A DNA stretch of 64,000 nucleotides from Acrocarpospora pleiomorpha (lineage in GTDB: Bacteria; Actinomycetota; Actinomycetes; Streptosporangiales; Streptosporangiaceae). The stretch lies in contig NZ_BLAF01000048.1 in assembly GCF_009687885.1 (NCBI RefSeq), positions 114,372 to 178,371 of the forward strand, in the 5' to 3' direction. Each line of letters opens with the position of its first letter. The first letter of the stretch is position 1. A program made the translations under genes and the position numbers. Below the pieces are notes generated by a model. It did no database searches, had not been told where the DNA came from, and saw only the letters and a list, made by a program, of their open reading frames with translations. Positions 46,003-54,734 of this stretch are shown here, piece after piece.

Positions 46003-46928
46003 CGCTGACCGTCGGCAGATCCAGCCCGCCGAAGATCGCCCCCGCGCGCGGTCGCCGCAGGACGGCCGGTGACCCCGTGGTGGCCTGGCTGTTCCTGCTG
46101 CCGGCACTGATCGGGTTCACGGTGTTCTACCTGGCCCCGACGGTCCGCGGCTTCTGGATCAGCCTCACCGACTGGAACCTGCTCTCCGAGCCGCGCTTCG
46201 TCGGCCTGGACAACTACCGCGACATGCTCGCCGACGACAAGTTCTGGAACGCGCTGCGCATCACCGCCGAGTACGTGGTGATCAACATCGGCTCGCAGAC
46301 CGTGCTCGCGCTCGCCATCGCGGTGCTGATGGACCGCCTCACCCGTTCCGTGCTGGTACGCGCGGCGATCGTGGTGCCGTGGCTGGTGCCGAACGTCACG
46401 GTGGCGATCGTGACGCTGTTCATGCTCGACCACAACGTGGGCTTCGTGAACCACATCCTGGACGTGCTCGGCTTCGAGCCACAGGCCTTCTACGGCGACT
46501 CCGACCAGGCCATCGCGACGATCGCGCTGGTGAACACCTGGCGCAACATGGGCTACACGGCGCTGCTGTTCTTCGCCGGCATGCAGATGATCCCGCGCAA
46601 CCTGTACGAGGCGGCGGCTGTGGACGGCGCGGGGGAGTGGACGATGTTCCGCCGGGTCACGCTTCCGCTGCTGCGGCCCGTGACCGTGCTGGTCCTGGTG
46701 GTGTCGATCATCGGCTCGTTCCAGATCTTCGACACCGTCGCGGTGACCACCAAGGGCGGCCCGGCCGACGCCACCAGGGTCATCTACTACTACATCTACC
46801 AAAAGGCATTCAACGAGTTCCATATGGGCTACGCGGCGGCGATGGCGGCGACGCTGTTCGTGCTCCTCATCGCGCTGTCCGCCACCCAGATGCGTCTGCT
46901 CCGCGCTTCCAGCTCGGACCTCCGGTGA
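45999..46928 (+). CDS. ABC sugar importer permease (MalF/UgpA type)
   Basis: 309 residues from GTG 45999, overlapping the DeoR stop by four bases. Six membrane segments, starting WLFLLPALIGFTVFYLAPTV. The CUT1 permease EAA loop reads NLYEAAAVDGAGEWTMFRRVTLPLLRP. GGPADATRVIYYYIYQKAF is typical of the C-terminus. It pairs with the next gene. Confidence 0.94.
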   Translation: MTLTVGRSSPPKIAPARGRRRTAGDPVVAWLFLLPALIGFTVFYLAPTVRGFWISLTDWNLLSEPRFVGLDNYRDMLADDKFWNALRITAEYVVINIGSQTVLALAIAVLMDRLTRSVLVRAAIVVPWLVPNVTVAIVTLFMLDHNVGFVNHILDVLGFEPQAFYGDSDQAIATIALVNTWRNMGYTALLFFAGMQMIPRNLYEAAAVDGAGEWTMFRRVTLPLLRPVTVLVLVVSIIGSFQIFDTVAVTTKGGPADATRVIYYYIYQKAFNEFHMGYAAAMAATLFVLLIALSATQMRLLRASSSDLR

Positions 46929-46936
46929 GGACGGCC

Positions 46937-47848
46937 ATGGCAACCTCCCCCATCTCCCGGCGCAGGCCGCGCCGCCGTACCGGGCCAGGCAGGATCCTCG
47001 CCTGGGTGGCGCTGGCCGTGCTGCTGCTGGTCACGCTCTACCCGTTCGTCTGGATGCTGCGGACCGCGTTCACCGGCAACCGGGAGATCTTCAACGGCGA
47101 CTACTCGCTGATCCCGGCCGACCCCACGCTGGTCAACTTCTCCCGGGTGCTCGGCCACGCGACGCCCGAGGAGTCGATCGCGGCCGGCGGCAGCGGGGCC
47201 GAGGTGGACTTCTGGCTCTACCTGCGCAATTCGGTGGTCTTCACCGTCATGATCGTGATCGGGCAGGTCGGGTTCAGCGCGACCGCGGCGTACGCCTTCG
47301 CCCGGTTGCGGTTCCGCGGCAGGGACACCCTGTTCGCCGTGTTCCTGGCCGGGCTGATGGTGCCGCCGATCTTCACGGTGCTGCCCAACTTCGCCCTCGT
47401 GCGCGACCTCGGCTGGCTGGACACGTTCCCGGGGCTGCTCGCGCCGTACCTGCTGATGACCCCGTTCGCGATCTTCTTCCTGCGCCAGTTCTTCCTCGGC
47501 ATCCCGCCCGAGATCGAGGCCGCCGCGACCATCGACGGCGCCGGGAAGTTCACCGTGTTCTGGCGCATCATCCTGCCGATGAGCACCGCCCCGCTGAGCA
47601 CGCTGGCGGTGATCACGGCGGTGTTCGCCTGGAACGAGTACCTGTGGCCGCAACTGGTCGGCAAGGACGAGGGGGTGCGGCTGCTCAACGTCGCGCTGGG
47701 CGTGTTCGCCCAGTCCTCGCCGACCTCCTCACCGGACTGGGCCGGGCTGATGGCCGCGGCCACGCTCCAGGTGATCCCGGTCCTCCTGCTGCTCATCGTG
47801 TTCGGACGCAGACTCGTGAACTCGATCGGGTTCACCGGCATCAAGTAG
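46937..47848 (+). CDS. ABC sugar importer permease (MalG/UgpE type)
   Basis: 303 residues from ATG 46937 with GTGAGGA upstream. Membrane segments start ILAWVALAVLLLVTLYPFVWML. Family blocks: SATAAYAFARLRFRGRD, and the EAA loop PPEIEAAATIDGAGKFTVFWRIILPMS, then VFAWNEYLWP. No ATPase gene is in this operon, so it must use a shared MsiK-type ATPase encoded elsewhere, as is usual for actinobacterial CUT1 importers. A GC-rich palindrome follows its stop. Confidence 0.94.
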   Translation: MATSPISRRRPRRRTGPGRILAWVALAVLLLVTLYPFVWMLRTAFTGNREIFNGDYSLIPADPTLVNFSRVLGHATPEESIAAGGSGAEVDFWLYLRNSVVFTVMIVIGQVGFSATAAYAFARLRFRGRDTLFAVFLAGLMVPPIFTVLPNFALVRDLGWLDTFPGLLAPYLLMTPFAIFFLRQFFLGIPPEIEAAATIDGAGKFTVFWRIILPMSTAPLSTLAVITAVFAWNEYLWPQLVGKDEGVRLLNVALGVFAQSSPTSSPDWAGLMAAATLQVIPVLLLLIVFGRRLVNSIGFTGIK

Positions 47849-47861
47849 CACCCCCCACAAA

Positions 47862-47883
47862 CCGGCGCCGCGCGCGGTGCCGG
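47862..47883 (+). other. Intercistronic hairpin between permease and binding-protein genes
   Basis: CCGGCGCCGCG and CGCGGTGCCGG fold into a nearly perfect stem. With the hairpin at 49257-49286 it flanks the binding-protein gene. Such hairpins often stabilise that part of the message to raise binding-protein level. Confidence 0.45.
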
Positions 47884-47913
47884 GAGCCGACAATCCCCAG
47901 CAAAGGCAGAACC

Positions 47914-49251
47914 ATGATTAGAAAGCCGATCGCCCTCCTGGCTCTCGCGGTCGCGATGGCCGCCTGCGGCACCTCCGCCGAGACCGAGACCCCCGAGGCG
48001 GCGGAGAAGGTCACCCTCACCTACAGCCTCTGGGACCCCAACCAGCTGCCGGCCTACCAGGAGTGCGCCGACGCGTTCACCGCCACGTCCGGCATCCAGG
48101 TCAAGATCACCCAGCAGGGCTGGGAGGACTACTGGAACGGCATCACCACCTCGCTGGTGTCCGGCACCGCGCCCGACGTGATCACCAACCATGTCGCGTA
48201 CTATCCCGAGCTGGCCGCCAACAACCAGCTCCTGGACATCCAGCCCTTCGTGGACCGGGACAAGGTGGACCTGACCCGCTACACCGGCGACCTGGCCTCG
48301 CTCTGGGTCCGCGACGGCAAACGGTACGGCCTGCCGCAGGACTGGGACACCATCGCGCTCGTCTACAACGTCAAGGACGTCGAGGACGCCAAGATCGACC
48401 CGGCCACCCTCAAGGACCTCACCTGGAACCCGGCCGACGGCGGCACCTTCGGCGAGCTGATCAAGAAGCTCACCGTGGACGCCAACGGCAAGCGCGGCGA
48501 CGAGGCCGGGTTCGACAAGACGAAGGTCGCCACCTACGGCTGGGGCCTGGAGCAGGGCGGCGGGGTCGTCGGCCAGACCCAGTGGTCCTGGATGCCGCTG
48601 TCCATGGGCTTCCAGTACCTGGACAAGAACCCGTTCGGCACCGACTACAAGCTGGACGACCCGCGCCTGGCCGAGGCCATCACCTGGTGGCAGGACCAGA
48701 TGAAAGCCGGGTACGTGCTGCCCCGCGAGGAAGCCGGACGGCTCGGCCTGGAGCCGATGATGCAGACCAACAAGGCCGCCCTGGTGCCGGACGGGTCCTG
48801 GCGGATCGGCACCTGGGCCGGCAGCACCGACCAGAAGTTCGCGTTCGCCCCCCTCCCGCGCGGTCCGCAGGGCCGCAAGACCATCATCAACGGCCTGGCC
48901 CCGTCCATCACCGCCGGGACCAAGCACCCCGACCAGGCCTGGGAGTGGGTCAAGTTCATCGGCTCGCCCGCCTGCCAGGACCTGGTGGCCAAGCGCGCCG
49001 TGGTGTTCCCCGCGATCACGACCGCGGCCGCCGCCGCTGCCGAGTCGCACCGGGCCAAGGGCGTCGACGTGTCCGCGTTCACCGACATCGCCGCCGACCC
49101 GGCCAGCCTGTCGTACTACCCGATCACCGGCAGCGCCAACGAGATCAACACCGAGGCGCAGGCGGTGATCGACCAGATCCAGGAGCTGAAGGTCGTCCCC
49201 GCCGACGCGCTCAAGGAGCTCGATACACGCGTGGCCGACATCCTCAAGTAA
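47914..49251 (+). CDS. ABC sugar importer solute-binding lipoprotein (family 1)
   Basis: 445 residues. Lipoprotein signal MIRKPIALLALAVAMAAC with lipobox MAAC. Family-1 marks: VTLTYSLWDPNQ, ECADAFTATSGIQVKITQQGWEDYW, SGTAPDVITNHVAYYPELA, KRYGLPQDWDTIALVYN, NKAALVPDGSWRIG and a late HPDQAWEWVKFIGS. Aromatic residues (W in QGWEDYW, W in LWDPN) fit a sugar-binding groove. The downstream GH36 and GH4 enzymes suggest an alpha-galactoside ligand; this is inference. Confidence 0.94.
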   Translation: MIRKPIALLALAVAMAACGTSAETETPEAAEKVTLTYSLWDPNQLPAYQECADAFTATSGIQVKITQQGWEDYWNGITTSLVSGTAPDVITNHVAYYPELAANNQLLDIQPFVDRDKVDLTRYTGDLASLWVRDGKRYGLPQDWDTIALVYNVKDVEDAKIDPATLKDLTWNPADGGTFGELIKKLTVDANGKRGDEAGFDKTKVATYGWGLEQGGGVVGQTQWSWMPLSMGFQYLDKNPFGTDYKLDDPRLAEAITWWQDQMKAGYVLPREEAGRLGLEPMMQTNKAALVPDGSWRIGTWAGSTDQKFAFAPLPRGPQGRKTIINGLAPSITAGTKHPDQAWEWVKFIGSPACQDLVAKRAVVFPAITTAAAAAAESHRAKGVDVSAFTDIAADPASLSYYPITGSANEINTEAQAVIDQIQELKVVPADALKELDTRVADILK

Positions 49252-49256
49252 TCCTC

Positions 49257-49286
49257 GCCGGGTCGGCACACCGGTGCCGGCCCGGC
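49257..49286 (+). other. Intercistronic hairpin between binding-protein and GH36 genes
   Basis: GCCGGGTCGGCAC (49257-49269) and GTGCCGGCCCGGC (49274-49286) pair with a single G-T position. It could be a partial terminator or an mRNA-stabilising stem ahead of the hydrolase genes. Confidence 0.5.
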
Positions 49287-49304
49287 CTCCCGAGAAGGAC
49301 AGCG

Positions 49305-50804
49305 ATGGAGACGATTCTGCAGTTCGGGGGCCACCAGCTGCCCGCCGTGCTCCCCGGGGAGCCGCGTCACGTGCCGGGAGGGCTGATCGTCCCCGCCGGG
49401 GACGTCCGCATCCTGCACCCCTTCGGTGCGGTGGACTTCTACCGGCACGGGTGGAACTCCTACAGTCCCACCGCGTGGTGGCCGCTCGGCGGGCCGCCGC
49501 TGCGCATCCCCGGGCCCGAGCGCATGCTGACCGCCGACGACATCGACAACGACAGTCCGTACCGGCATGCGGGCAGCGCCGTCGGCGCGCTGGACGCGGG
49601 CGGCGGGAACGTGCTGCTGCTCGGCGGGCTCGGTCTTGACGTGCCCCGGGTGGAAGCCGACGACCGGCTGCTCGCCGGGCACTGGGAGCACCCGGACGCG
49701 GACTGGTTCCTCGGGTACGGCCCGGAAGAGGAGGTCTTCGCCCGCTACGCGGACCTGCTTGGCGAGCGGCTCGGCCGCCGTACCACCCGGGCGGGCAATG
49801 TCTGGTGCAGCTGGTACTCCTTCTTTGAGGACATCACCGAGCCGCTCGTCCACAAGGTGCTGGACGACCTGCGCGGCTATCCGTTCGACGTGGTCCAGCT
49901 GGACGACGGCTGGCAGGCCGCGGTCGGCGACTGGGATCCAGGGCCTGACTTCCCCTCTGGCATGGCGGACATGGCGGCGCGGATCCGTGACCACGGCTTC
50001 GTGCCCGGGTTGTGGCTGGCGCCGTTCATCGCGCCGGCGCATTCGGAGATCTTCCGGACCCGGCCGCACCTGTTCCTGCGCGACGCGGCAGGTGACCCGA
50101 AACCGGCCGGGTTCAACTGGGGAGCCTCCTACTTCGCGCTGGACACCACCCTGCCGGAGGCGCGCGATCACCTGGCGGCGACGTTCGCGCGGGTGCGCGA
50201 CTGGGGTTACCGGTATCTCAAGCTGGACTTCGCGTACGCGGGGGCGCTGTCGGGGGCGCGCCATCGCGACGTGCCGCGCGAGCAGGCCTACCGGGACGCC
50301 GTCCGGCTGATCCGCGAGGCCGCCGGGGAGGACACCTACCTGCTCGGCAGCGGGGCGCCGATCATCCCGTCCATCGGCGTGCTCGACGGGGTACGGGCCA
50401 GCCCGGACGTGGCGCCGTACTGGGACAACAGCGAACGTTCCGACGACTATTCGGGCGCGGGCGCGCGCAACGCGGTGATCGCGTCGCTGCACCGGCTGTG
50501 GCTGCGCCCGCTGCTGGAGGTGGACCCGGATCCGGTGTTCTTCCGTACCCGGTACAACCTGCTGGACGACACGTGCAAGCAGCTGCTCGCCGACCTCGCC
50601 GTCATCTGCGGGTTCCGCGCGGTGTCCGACCCGATCGCGTGGCTGGACGAGCCCGAGCGGCGGGCCCTGGTGGCCTTTCTTACCGGCAGCCCGGAGACCC
50701 GGCGGCTGGACCGGCATCGCTTCCTGGTCGACGGGCGTGAGGTCGACTTCGGGCCGTACGTGAATCCGACCGGCCGGATCTCGGACCGGCTCCTGGTGAA
50801 GTGA
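49305..50804 (+). CDS. Alpha-galactosidase-like glycoside hydrolase (GH36/clan GH-D)
   Basis: 499 residues, cytoplasmic (no signal). Clan GH-D catalytic barrel: GNVWCSWYSFFEDITEP, FDVVQLDDGWQ, DFPSGMADMAARIRDHGFVPGLWLAPFIA. The nucleophile is D308 in YLKLDFAYAG and the acid/base is D368 in GVRASPDVAPYW. SDPIAWLDEPER lies near the C-terminus. It is shorter than classical GH36 (about 700) because the N-terminal beta domain is reduced. It probably hydrolyses imported alpha-galactosyl oligosaccharides. Confidence 0.88.
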   Translation: METILQFGGHQLPAVLPGEPRHVPGGLIVPAGDVRILHPFGAVDFYRHGWNSYSPTAWWPLGGPPLRIPGPERMLTADDIDNDSPYRHAGSAVGALDAGGGNVLLLGGLGLDVPRVEADDRLLAGHWEHPDADWFLGYGPEEEVFARYADLLGERLGRRTTRAGNVWCSWYSFFEDITEPLVHKVLDDLRGYPFDVVQLDDGWQAAVGDWDPGPDFPSGMADMAARIRDHGFVPGLWLAPFIAPAHSEIFRTRPHLFLRDAAGDPKPAGFNWGASYFALDTTLPEARDHLAATFARVRDWGYRYLKLDFAYAGALSGARHRDVPREQAYRDAVRLIREAAGEDTYLLGSGAPIIPSIGVLDGVRASPDVAPYWDNSERSDDYSGAGARNAVIASLHRLWLRPLLEVDPDPVFFRTRYNLLDDTCKQLLADLAVICGFRAVSDPIAWLDEPERRALVAFLTGSPETRRLDRHRFLVDGREVDFGPYVNPTGRISDRLLVK

Positions 50805-50845
50805 ACCTTTCCAAACGGTAGGCTCCTGCTTTCAGGAGGTTTCGG

Positions 50846-52156
50846 ATGGCAAAGTTGGCCTTCGTCGGGGCGGGTAACGTCGAGCTCACCCGCAAGATCC
50901 TCTCCGACCTGATGTCCAGTCCCGAGCTGGCCGGCACGCTGCGCGTGGCCCTGCACGACATCGACCCCGCCCGCCTCGCCACCGCCGAGACGCTGGCCCG
51001 CCGCTTGGACGCCGAGACCGCCGCCGGCGCCGTCATCGAGGCCGGCACCGACCGCGAGGCGGTGCTGGCCGGGGCCGACTTCGTGATCTGCCAGATCGAC
51101 GTGGGCGGCTACGACGCGGCCCTGTCCGACTTCGAGATCCCCTGCCGTTACGGCGTGCGCCAGACCGTCGGCGACACGCTCGGCCTCGGCGGCATCTTCC
51201 GCGGGCTGCGCGCCATCCCCGTCCTGCTCGGGCTGGCCCGCGACATGGTCCGGCTGTGCCCGCAAGCCTGGCTGCTCAACTACACCGACCCGATGGCCAC
51301 CCTGTGCGCGGCCGTGGTCGCGGGCACTCCGCTGCGCCGGGTGGCCGGGCTCTGCCACTCGGTCCGGGACACCCACGCCCTGCTCGCCGACCTGATCGGC
51401 CGCGAGCTCGGCGACATCGACTTCCTGACCGCCGGGCTGAACCACCAGGCGTTCGTGCTCCGCTTCGAGAGCGGCGGCCAGTCGCTGTACGGGGACCTGG
51501 ACCTGGTCATGGCCGACGACCCGGAACTGCGGAGCCACGCCCGGGCCGAGATCTACCGGCGGTTCGGCTACTTCCCCACCGAGTCGAGCGAGCACGCCGC
51601 CGAATACGTGCCCTGGTTCCTGCCGCACGAGAAGGAGGTGCTCCGGCTCGACCTGCCGCTCAACGAGAGCTTGCGCCGCCGCGCCAGGAAACTCGACGCG
51701 TACGAGCGGCTGCGCGGCGCGCTGGCCGCCGGCGAGCCGGTGCTGGCCCGGTGGAAACACTTCGAGATGGCCTCCGAGGTGATCCACTCGATGCTTACCG
51801 GCCTGCCGCGCGAGGTCCAGCTCACCCTCCCCAACGACGGCCTGATCGACAACCTGCCGCCGAGCGCCTGCGTGGAGGTGCCGGCCCGGGTGGACGGCGG
51901 GGGTATCAGCCCGCTGCCGGTCGGGTCGCTGCCCGTCCAGCTCGCCGCGCTCAACCGGACGTTCCTGAATGTGGTAGAGCTGACCATGACAGCGGCCCTC
52001 GAGGAACGACGATCGGCGGTGTACCAGGCAGCCATGCTCGACCCCAACACCTCGGCCACCCTTCCCCTGGCGGCCATCGAGGCGGTGTGCGACGAGCTCG
52101 TCCAGGCGCACGCGGCGTTCCTGCCCGCCGGCATCACGCGCGGGGAGACGGGCTGA
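50846..52156 (+). CDS. Alpha-galactosidase/6-phospho-glycosidase of family GH4
   Basis: 436 residues. NAD-binding start KLAFVGAGNVELTRKILSDLM, DIDPARLATAE, VGDTLGLGGIFRGLRAIP, NYTDPMA, GLCHSVRDTH (Cys and His metal ligands) and FLTAGLNHQAFVL. These are GH4 marks: the enzyme uses NAD+ and Mn2+ with an oxidation-elimination mechanism. The closest remembered pattern is the alpha-galactosidase MelA. The start has AGGAGG upstream. It overlaps the next DeoR gene by one base (TGATG). Confidence 0.9.
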   Translation: MAKLAFVGAGNVELTRKILSDLMSSPELAGTLRVALHDIDPARLATAETLARRLDAETAAGAVIEAGTDREAVLAGADFVICQIDVGGYDAALSDFEIPCRYGVRQTVGDTLGLGGIFRGLRAIPVLLGLARDMVRLCPQAWLLNYTDPMATLCAAVVAGTPLRRVAGLCHSVRDTHALLADLIGRELGDIDFLTAGLNHQAFVLRFESGGQSLYGDLDLVMADDPELRSHARAEIYRRFGYFPTESSEHAAEYVPWFLPHEKEVLRLDLPLNESLRRRARKLDAYERLRGALAAGEPVLARWKHFEMASEVIHSMLTGLPREVQLTLPNDGLIDNLPPSACVEVPARVDGGGISPLPVGSLPVQLAALNRTFLNVVELTMTAALEERRSAVYQAAMLDPNTSATLPLAAIEAVCDELVQAHAAFLPAGITRGETG

Positions 52157-52962
52157 TGAAGGAGGCCCCCCCGGCTGTCGATATCGCGGCCTCGGTTCGG
52201 CGCGACCGCATCGTGGCGCTGGTGCTGGAGCACGAGTTCGTCCGGGTCACCGACCTGGCCGAGATCTTCGGAGTGTCAGGCGTGACCATCCGGGGTGACC
52301 TCGAACTGCTCGACCGCCAGGGCGCGCTCCGGCGGGTTCGCGGCGGTGCGATGCAGGTCAAGTCCGCGCCCCCGGCCGAGCCGTCGTACGAGGTGGCGCT
52401 GGGCGACTCGGCCATCGAGAAGATCCAGCTGGCCCGGCACGCCGCCGCCCTGGTGTCCGACGGCGAGAGCATCATCATCGACACCGGCACCACCACCACC
52501 TTTCTCGCCCGCGCGCTCGTAGCCCGCGGCGACCTGTCCGACATCGTGGTCTTCACCAACAGCCTGCGCGTCGCGGTGGAACTGGAGCCCGCGATCCCGC
52601 GCTTCTCCGTGCTGGTCACCGGCGGCACCCTGCGCCCGGTGACCCACTCGCTGGTGGACCCGCTGGGCGCTCCCATGCTGGAGCGCATCCACGCCGACAC
52701 GGTGTTCCTCGGCTGTCACGGCGTGCACCTGGAATCCGGCGTCACCGGCGTGAACCTGCTCGAAGCCGAACTCAAACGCCGCATGATCAACGCCTCGCAA
52801 CGCCAGATCGTCCTCGCCGACTCCGCGAAACTGGGCCGGATCGGCCTCGCCCCGATCTGCGACCTCCCCGAGGTGAGCCTCCTCATCACGGGTGCCGACG
52901 CACCCCCCGACTTCGTGACCGCCGCCCGCGAACATGGCACCGCCGTCGACCTGGTGTCCTGA
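52156..52962 (+). CDS. DeoR-family transcriptional repressor (second paralogue)
   Basis: 268 residues, closely similar to the protein at 45199: VRVTDLAEIFGVSGVTIRGDLELLDRQGALRRVRGGAM, DGESIIIDTGTTTTFLARAL, FTNSLRVAVELEPAIP, VTGGTLRPVTHSLVDP, FLGCHGVHLESGVTG, LADSAKLG. It closes the operon. Two repressors bracketing one sugar operon suggest response to two different sugar phosphates or hetero-oligomer formation. Confidence 0.93.
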   Translation: MKEAPPAVDIAASVRRDRIVALVLEHEFVRVTDLAEIFGVSGVTIRGDLELLDRQGALRRVRGGAMQVKSAPPAEPSYEVALGDSAIEKIQLARHAAALVSDGESIIIDTGTTTTFLARALVARGDLSDIVVFTNSLRVAVELEPAIPRFSVLVTGGTLRPVTHSLVDPLGAPMLERIHADTVFLGCHGVHLESGVTGVNLLEAELKRRMINASQRQIVLADSAKLGRIGLAPICDLPEVSLLITGADAPPDFVTAAREHGTAVDLVS

Positions 52963-52965
52963 GGG

Positions 52966-52996
52966 TCCCCGGAACGCGGTCAGGGCGCTCCGGGGA
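52966..52996. terminator. Hairpin between convergent genes
   Basis: TCCCCGGA (52966-52973) and TCCGGGGA (52989-52996) pair across a 15-nt loop, between the end of the DeoR gene and the end of the GH43 gene. Confidence 0.6.
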
Positions 52997-53031
52997 GGTT
53001 CTCAGTAGACGTACGGCCAGTTCGTCCCTGG

Positions 53032-54483
53032 CTAGGCCGGCTGGATGGACCACTGCTGGCAGTTGTTGTTGAGCCACGACCACAGCCGCACGTTCGTGCC
53101 GTCGGCCGTCCCGCAGTCGGCCACGTCGGCGACCTTGCCGGTGGCCTGGTTGACCAGGCGCACCCAGCCGCTGGCCGTGGTGACCAGGCGGAACCGCTGG
53201 CAGGTGTTGTTCAGCCAGGTCCACTGCTGGATGTTGGTGCCGTCGGCGGAGCCGCAGTTGGCCACGTCGAGCACCTTGCCGCTGGCCACGTTGACCAGCC
53301 TGCTGGTGTCGTCGGCCTGGTCCTCGATCCGCCAGCGCTGGTTGTTGCCGGCGTTGCAGGCCCACTGCTGCACGTTCGCGCCGTCCGCTCCGGACGATCC
53401 GCTCACCTCCAGGCACTTGCCGCTGTTGCGGTTGACCAGCCGGTACGCGCTGGGCGTGCTCGCCGTCTCCCCGCCCGGCGCGGCCAGCGAGACCCCGGTC
53501 CCGACCGGGCTGCCGAAGTTGGGGCTGCCGTCGGAGTTCCAGGTGAACTTCTGCGCCCTGGTCGTACGGCCGTTGTCGCAGCCGCCGGCCGACGAGCTGT
53601 TCGCGTGGTAGACGATCCAGTTCTCGCTGCCGTTGGGGGAGGTGAAGAAGCCGTTGTGGCCCGGGCCGTACACGCTGCCGGCCTGCTGGAACACCGGGGT
53701 CGACTTCTTGACCCAGGAGGAGGCGCTGAGCGGGTCTCCGCCGTTGTAGGTGAGCTGTCCGAGCTTGTAGTTGGGCCCCCAGCAGGCGCTGGCCGAGTAG
53801 ACGATGAACGTCTGGCTGCCGCGCTGCAGCGCGGCCGGGCCTTCGTTGACCGTGCCGCCCTGGGTCTCCCAGCTGAATGTCGGGCTGGAGATCCGGGTGA
53901 ACGCGCCGCTCACCGTGTACGGATTGCTCATCGGCGCGATCACCAGACTCTGCGCGCTACCGCCGATGAACCCGCTGCCCAGCAGGTACAGCGACCCGTT
54001 GAGCCGCATCAGGCCGGCGTCGATGAGCCAGCCGCCGGGGGTCAGGTTGGAGCCGGTGAGCATGTTCCGGTAGGCGTACGGACCGAGCGGGTCGGAGCCC
54101 GCGCTCTCCAGCACATGGGTGCGCTGGCTGTCGCAGCAGGCCGAGCCGACGGCTCCGGCCGAGTAGTACAGGTACCACCGGTTGTTGACCATGTGGATCT
54201 CCGGCGCCCACATGTTGGTGCCCCGGGAGGCCGTCGTGTCCTGCCAGACCTGCACGCTCGGCGCGGTGGCGAGCCCGCCGAGCGTGGGCGACCTGCGCAT
54301 CACCAGGGTGTTCGTGAACGAGGTGGTGATCAGGTAGTAGCTGCCGTTGTAGAACGTCAGCCAGGGGTCGGCGCCCTTCTGGGACTTGATCGGGTTCGTG
54401 TACGAGGTCGCCGCCGCGGCCGGCAGCCAGGGGACCAGGCACAACAGCAGCGCTGTCAGGATCGCCACGGTTCTTCGGGTCAT
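53032..54483 (-). CDS. Secreted GH43-family glycosidase with ricin-B-type lectin domain
   Basis: 483 residues. Signal peptide ending WLPAAAA. The GH43 five-blade propeller: NPIKSQKGADPWLTFYNGSYYLITT (catalytic base Asp), WAPEIH, GWLIDAGLMRLNGSLYLLGSG and GGTVNEGPAALQRGSQTFIVYSASAC (catalytic acid Glu), VYGPGHNGFF. From about residue 355, three trefoil repeats of the ricin B lectin (CBM13) follow, each ending Q-W or Q-R-F (NNQRWRI, NTCQRFRL, NNCQQWSI). Acts outside the cell on arabinose- or xylose-containing side chains. An operator overlaps its ribosome-site region. Confidence 0.93.
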   Translation of the reverse strand: MTRRTVAILTALLLCLVPWLPAAAATSYTNPIKSQKGADPWLTFYNGSYYLITTSFTNTLVMRRSPTLGGLATAPSVQVWQDTTASRGTNMWAPEIHMVNNRWYLYYSAGAVGSACCDSQRTHVLESAGSDPLGPYAYRNMLTGSNLTPGGWLIDAGLMRLNGSLYLLGSGFIGGSAQSLVIAPMSNPYTVSGAFTRISSPTFSWETQGGTVNEGPAALQRGSQTFIVYSASACWGPNYKLGQLTYNGGDPLSASSWVKKSTPVFQQAGSVYGPGHNGFFTSPNGSENWIVYHANSSSAGGCDNGRTTRAQKFTWNSDGSPNFGSPVGTGVSLAAPGGETASTPSAYRLVNRNSGKCLEVSGSSGADGANVQQWACNAGNNQRWRIEDQADDTSRLVNVASGKVLDVANCGSADGTNIQQWTWLNNTCQRFRLVTTASGWVRLVNQATGKVADVADCGTADGTNVRLWSWLNNNCQQWSIQPA

Positions 54484-54495
54484 GAACCCTCCTCG

Positions 54496-54511
54496 ATGTT
54501 GGCGCTAACAT
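54496..54511. promoter_or_regulatory. LacI-type operator at the GH43 start
   Basis: ATGTTGGCGCTAACAT, 13 bp upstream of the GH43 start codon, is one base from the palindrome ATGTTAGCGCTAACAT, a form typical of LacI-family operators. A degenerate copy, ATGTGATCGTTAACAT, lies at 54670-54685, and a GAAACTTTC box lies at 54648-54656. Together they suggest substrate-controlled expression with more than one regulator. Confidence 0.6.
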
Positions 54512-54692
54512 TGCGAGCCGGATCTCAGGTCGATATTTCAGCGGGATTTGCAGGCATCTTTGACAGCTCGCGAGCACGCTGTCAACGCCGCCTTGCGATA
54601 TCCAGCAGAATGACCGCGCCAATTCGTTGGATATGTCAACAAAAACTGAAACTTTCAGCGAATATCCCAATGTGATCGTTAACATCAGCAGT

Positions 54693-54727
54693 GCGTGGGG
54701 GCGGGTCGGGCGAGCCTGCCCCCACGC
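54693..54727 (-). terminator. Hairpin terminator of the SGNH esterase gene
   Basis: GCGTGGGGGC (54693-54702) pairs perfectly with GCCCCCACGC (54718-54727), just after the stop of the esterase gene. Confidence 0.75.
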
Positions 54728-54734
54728 GATGTGC

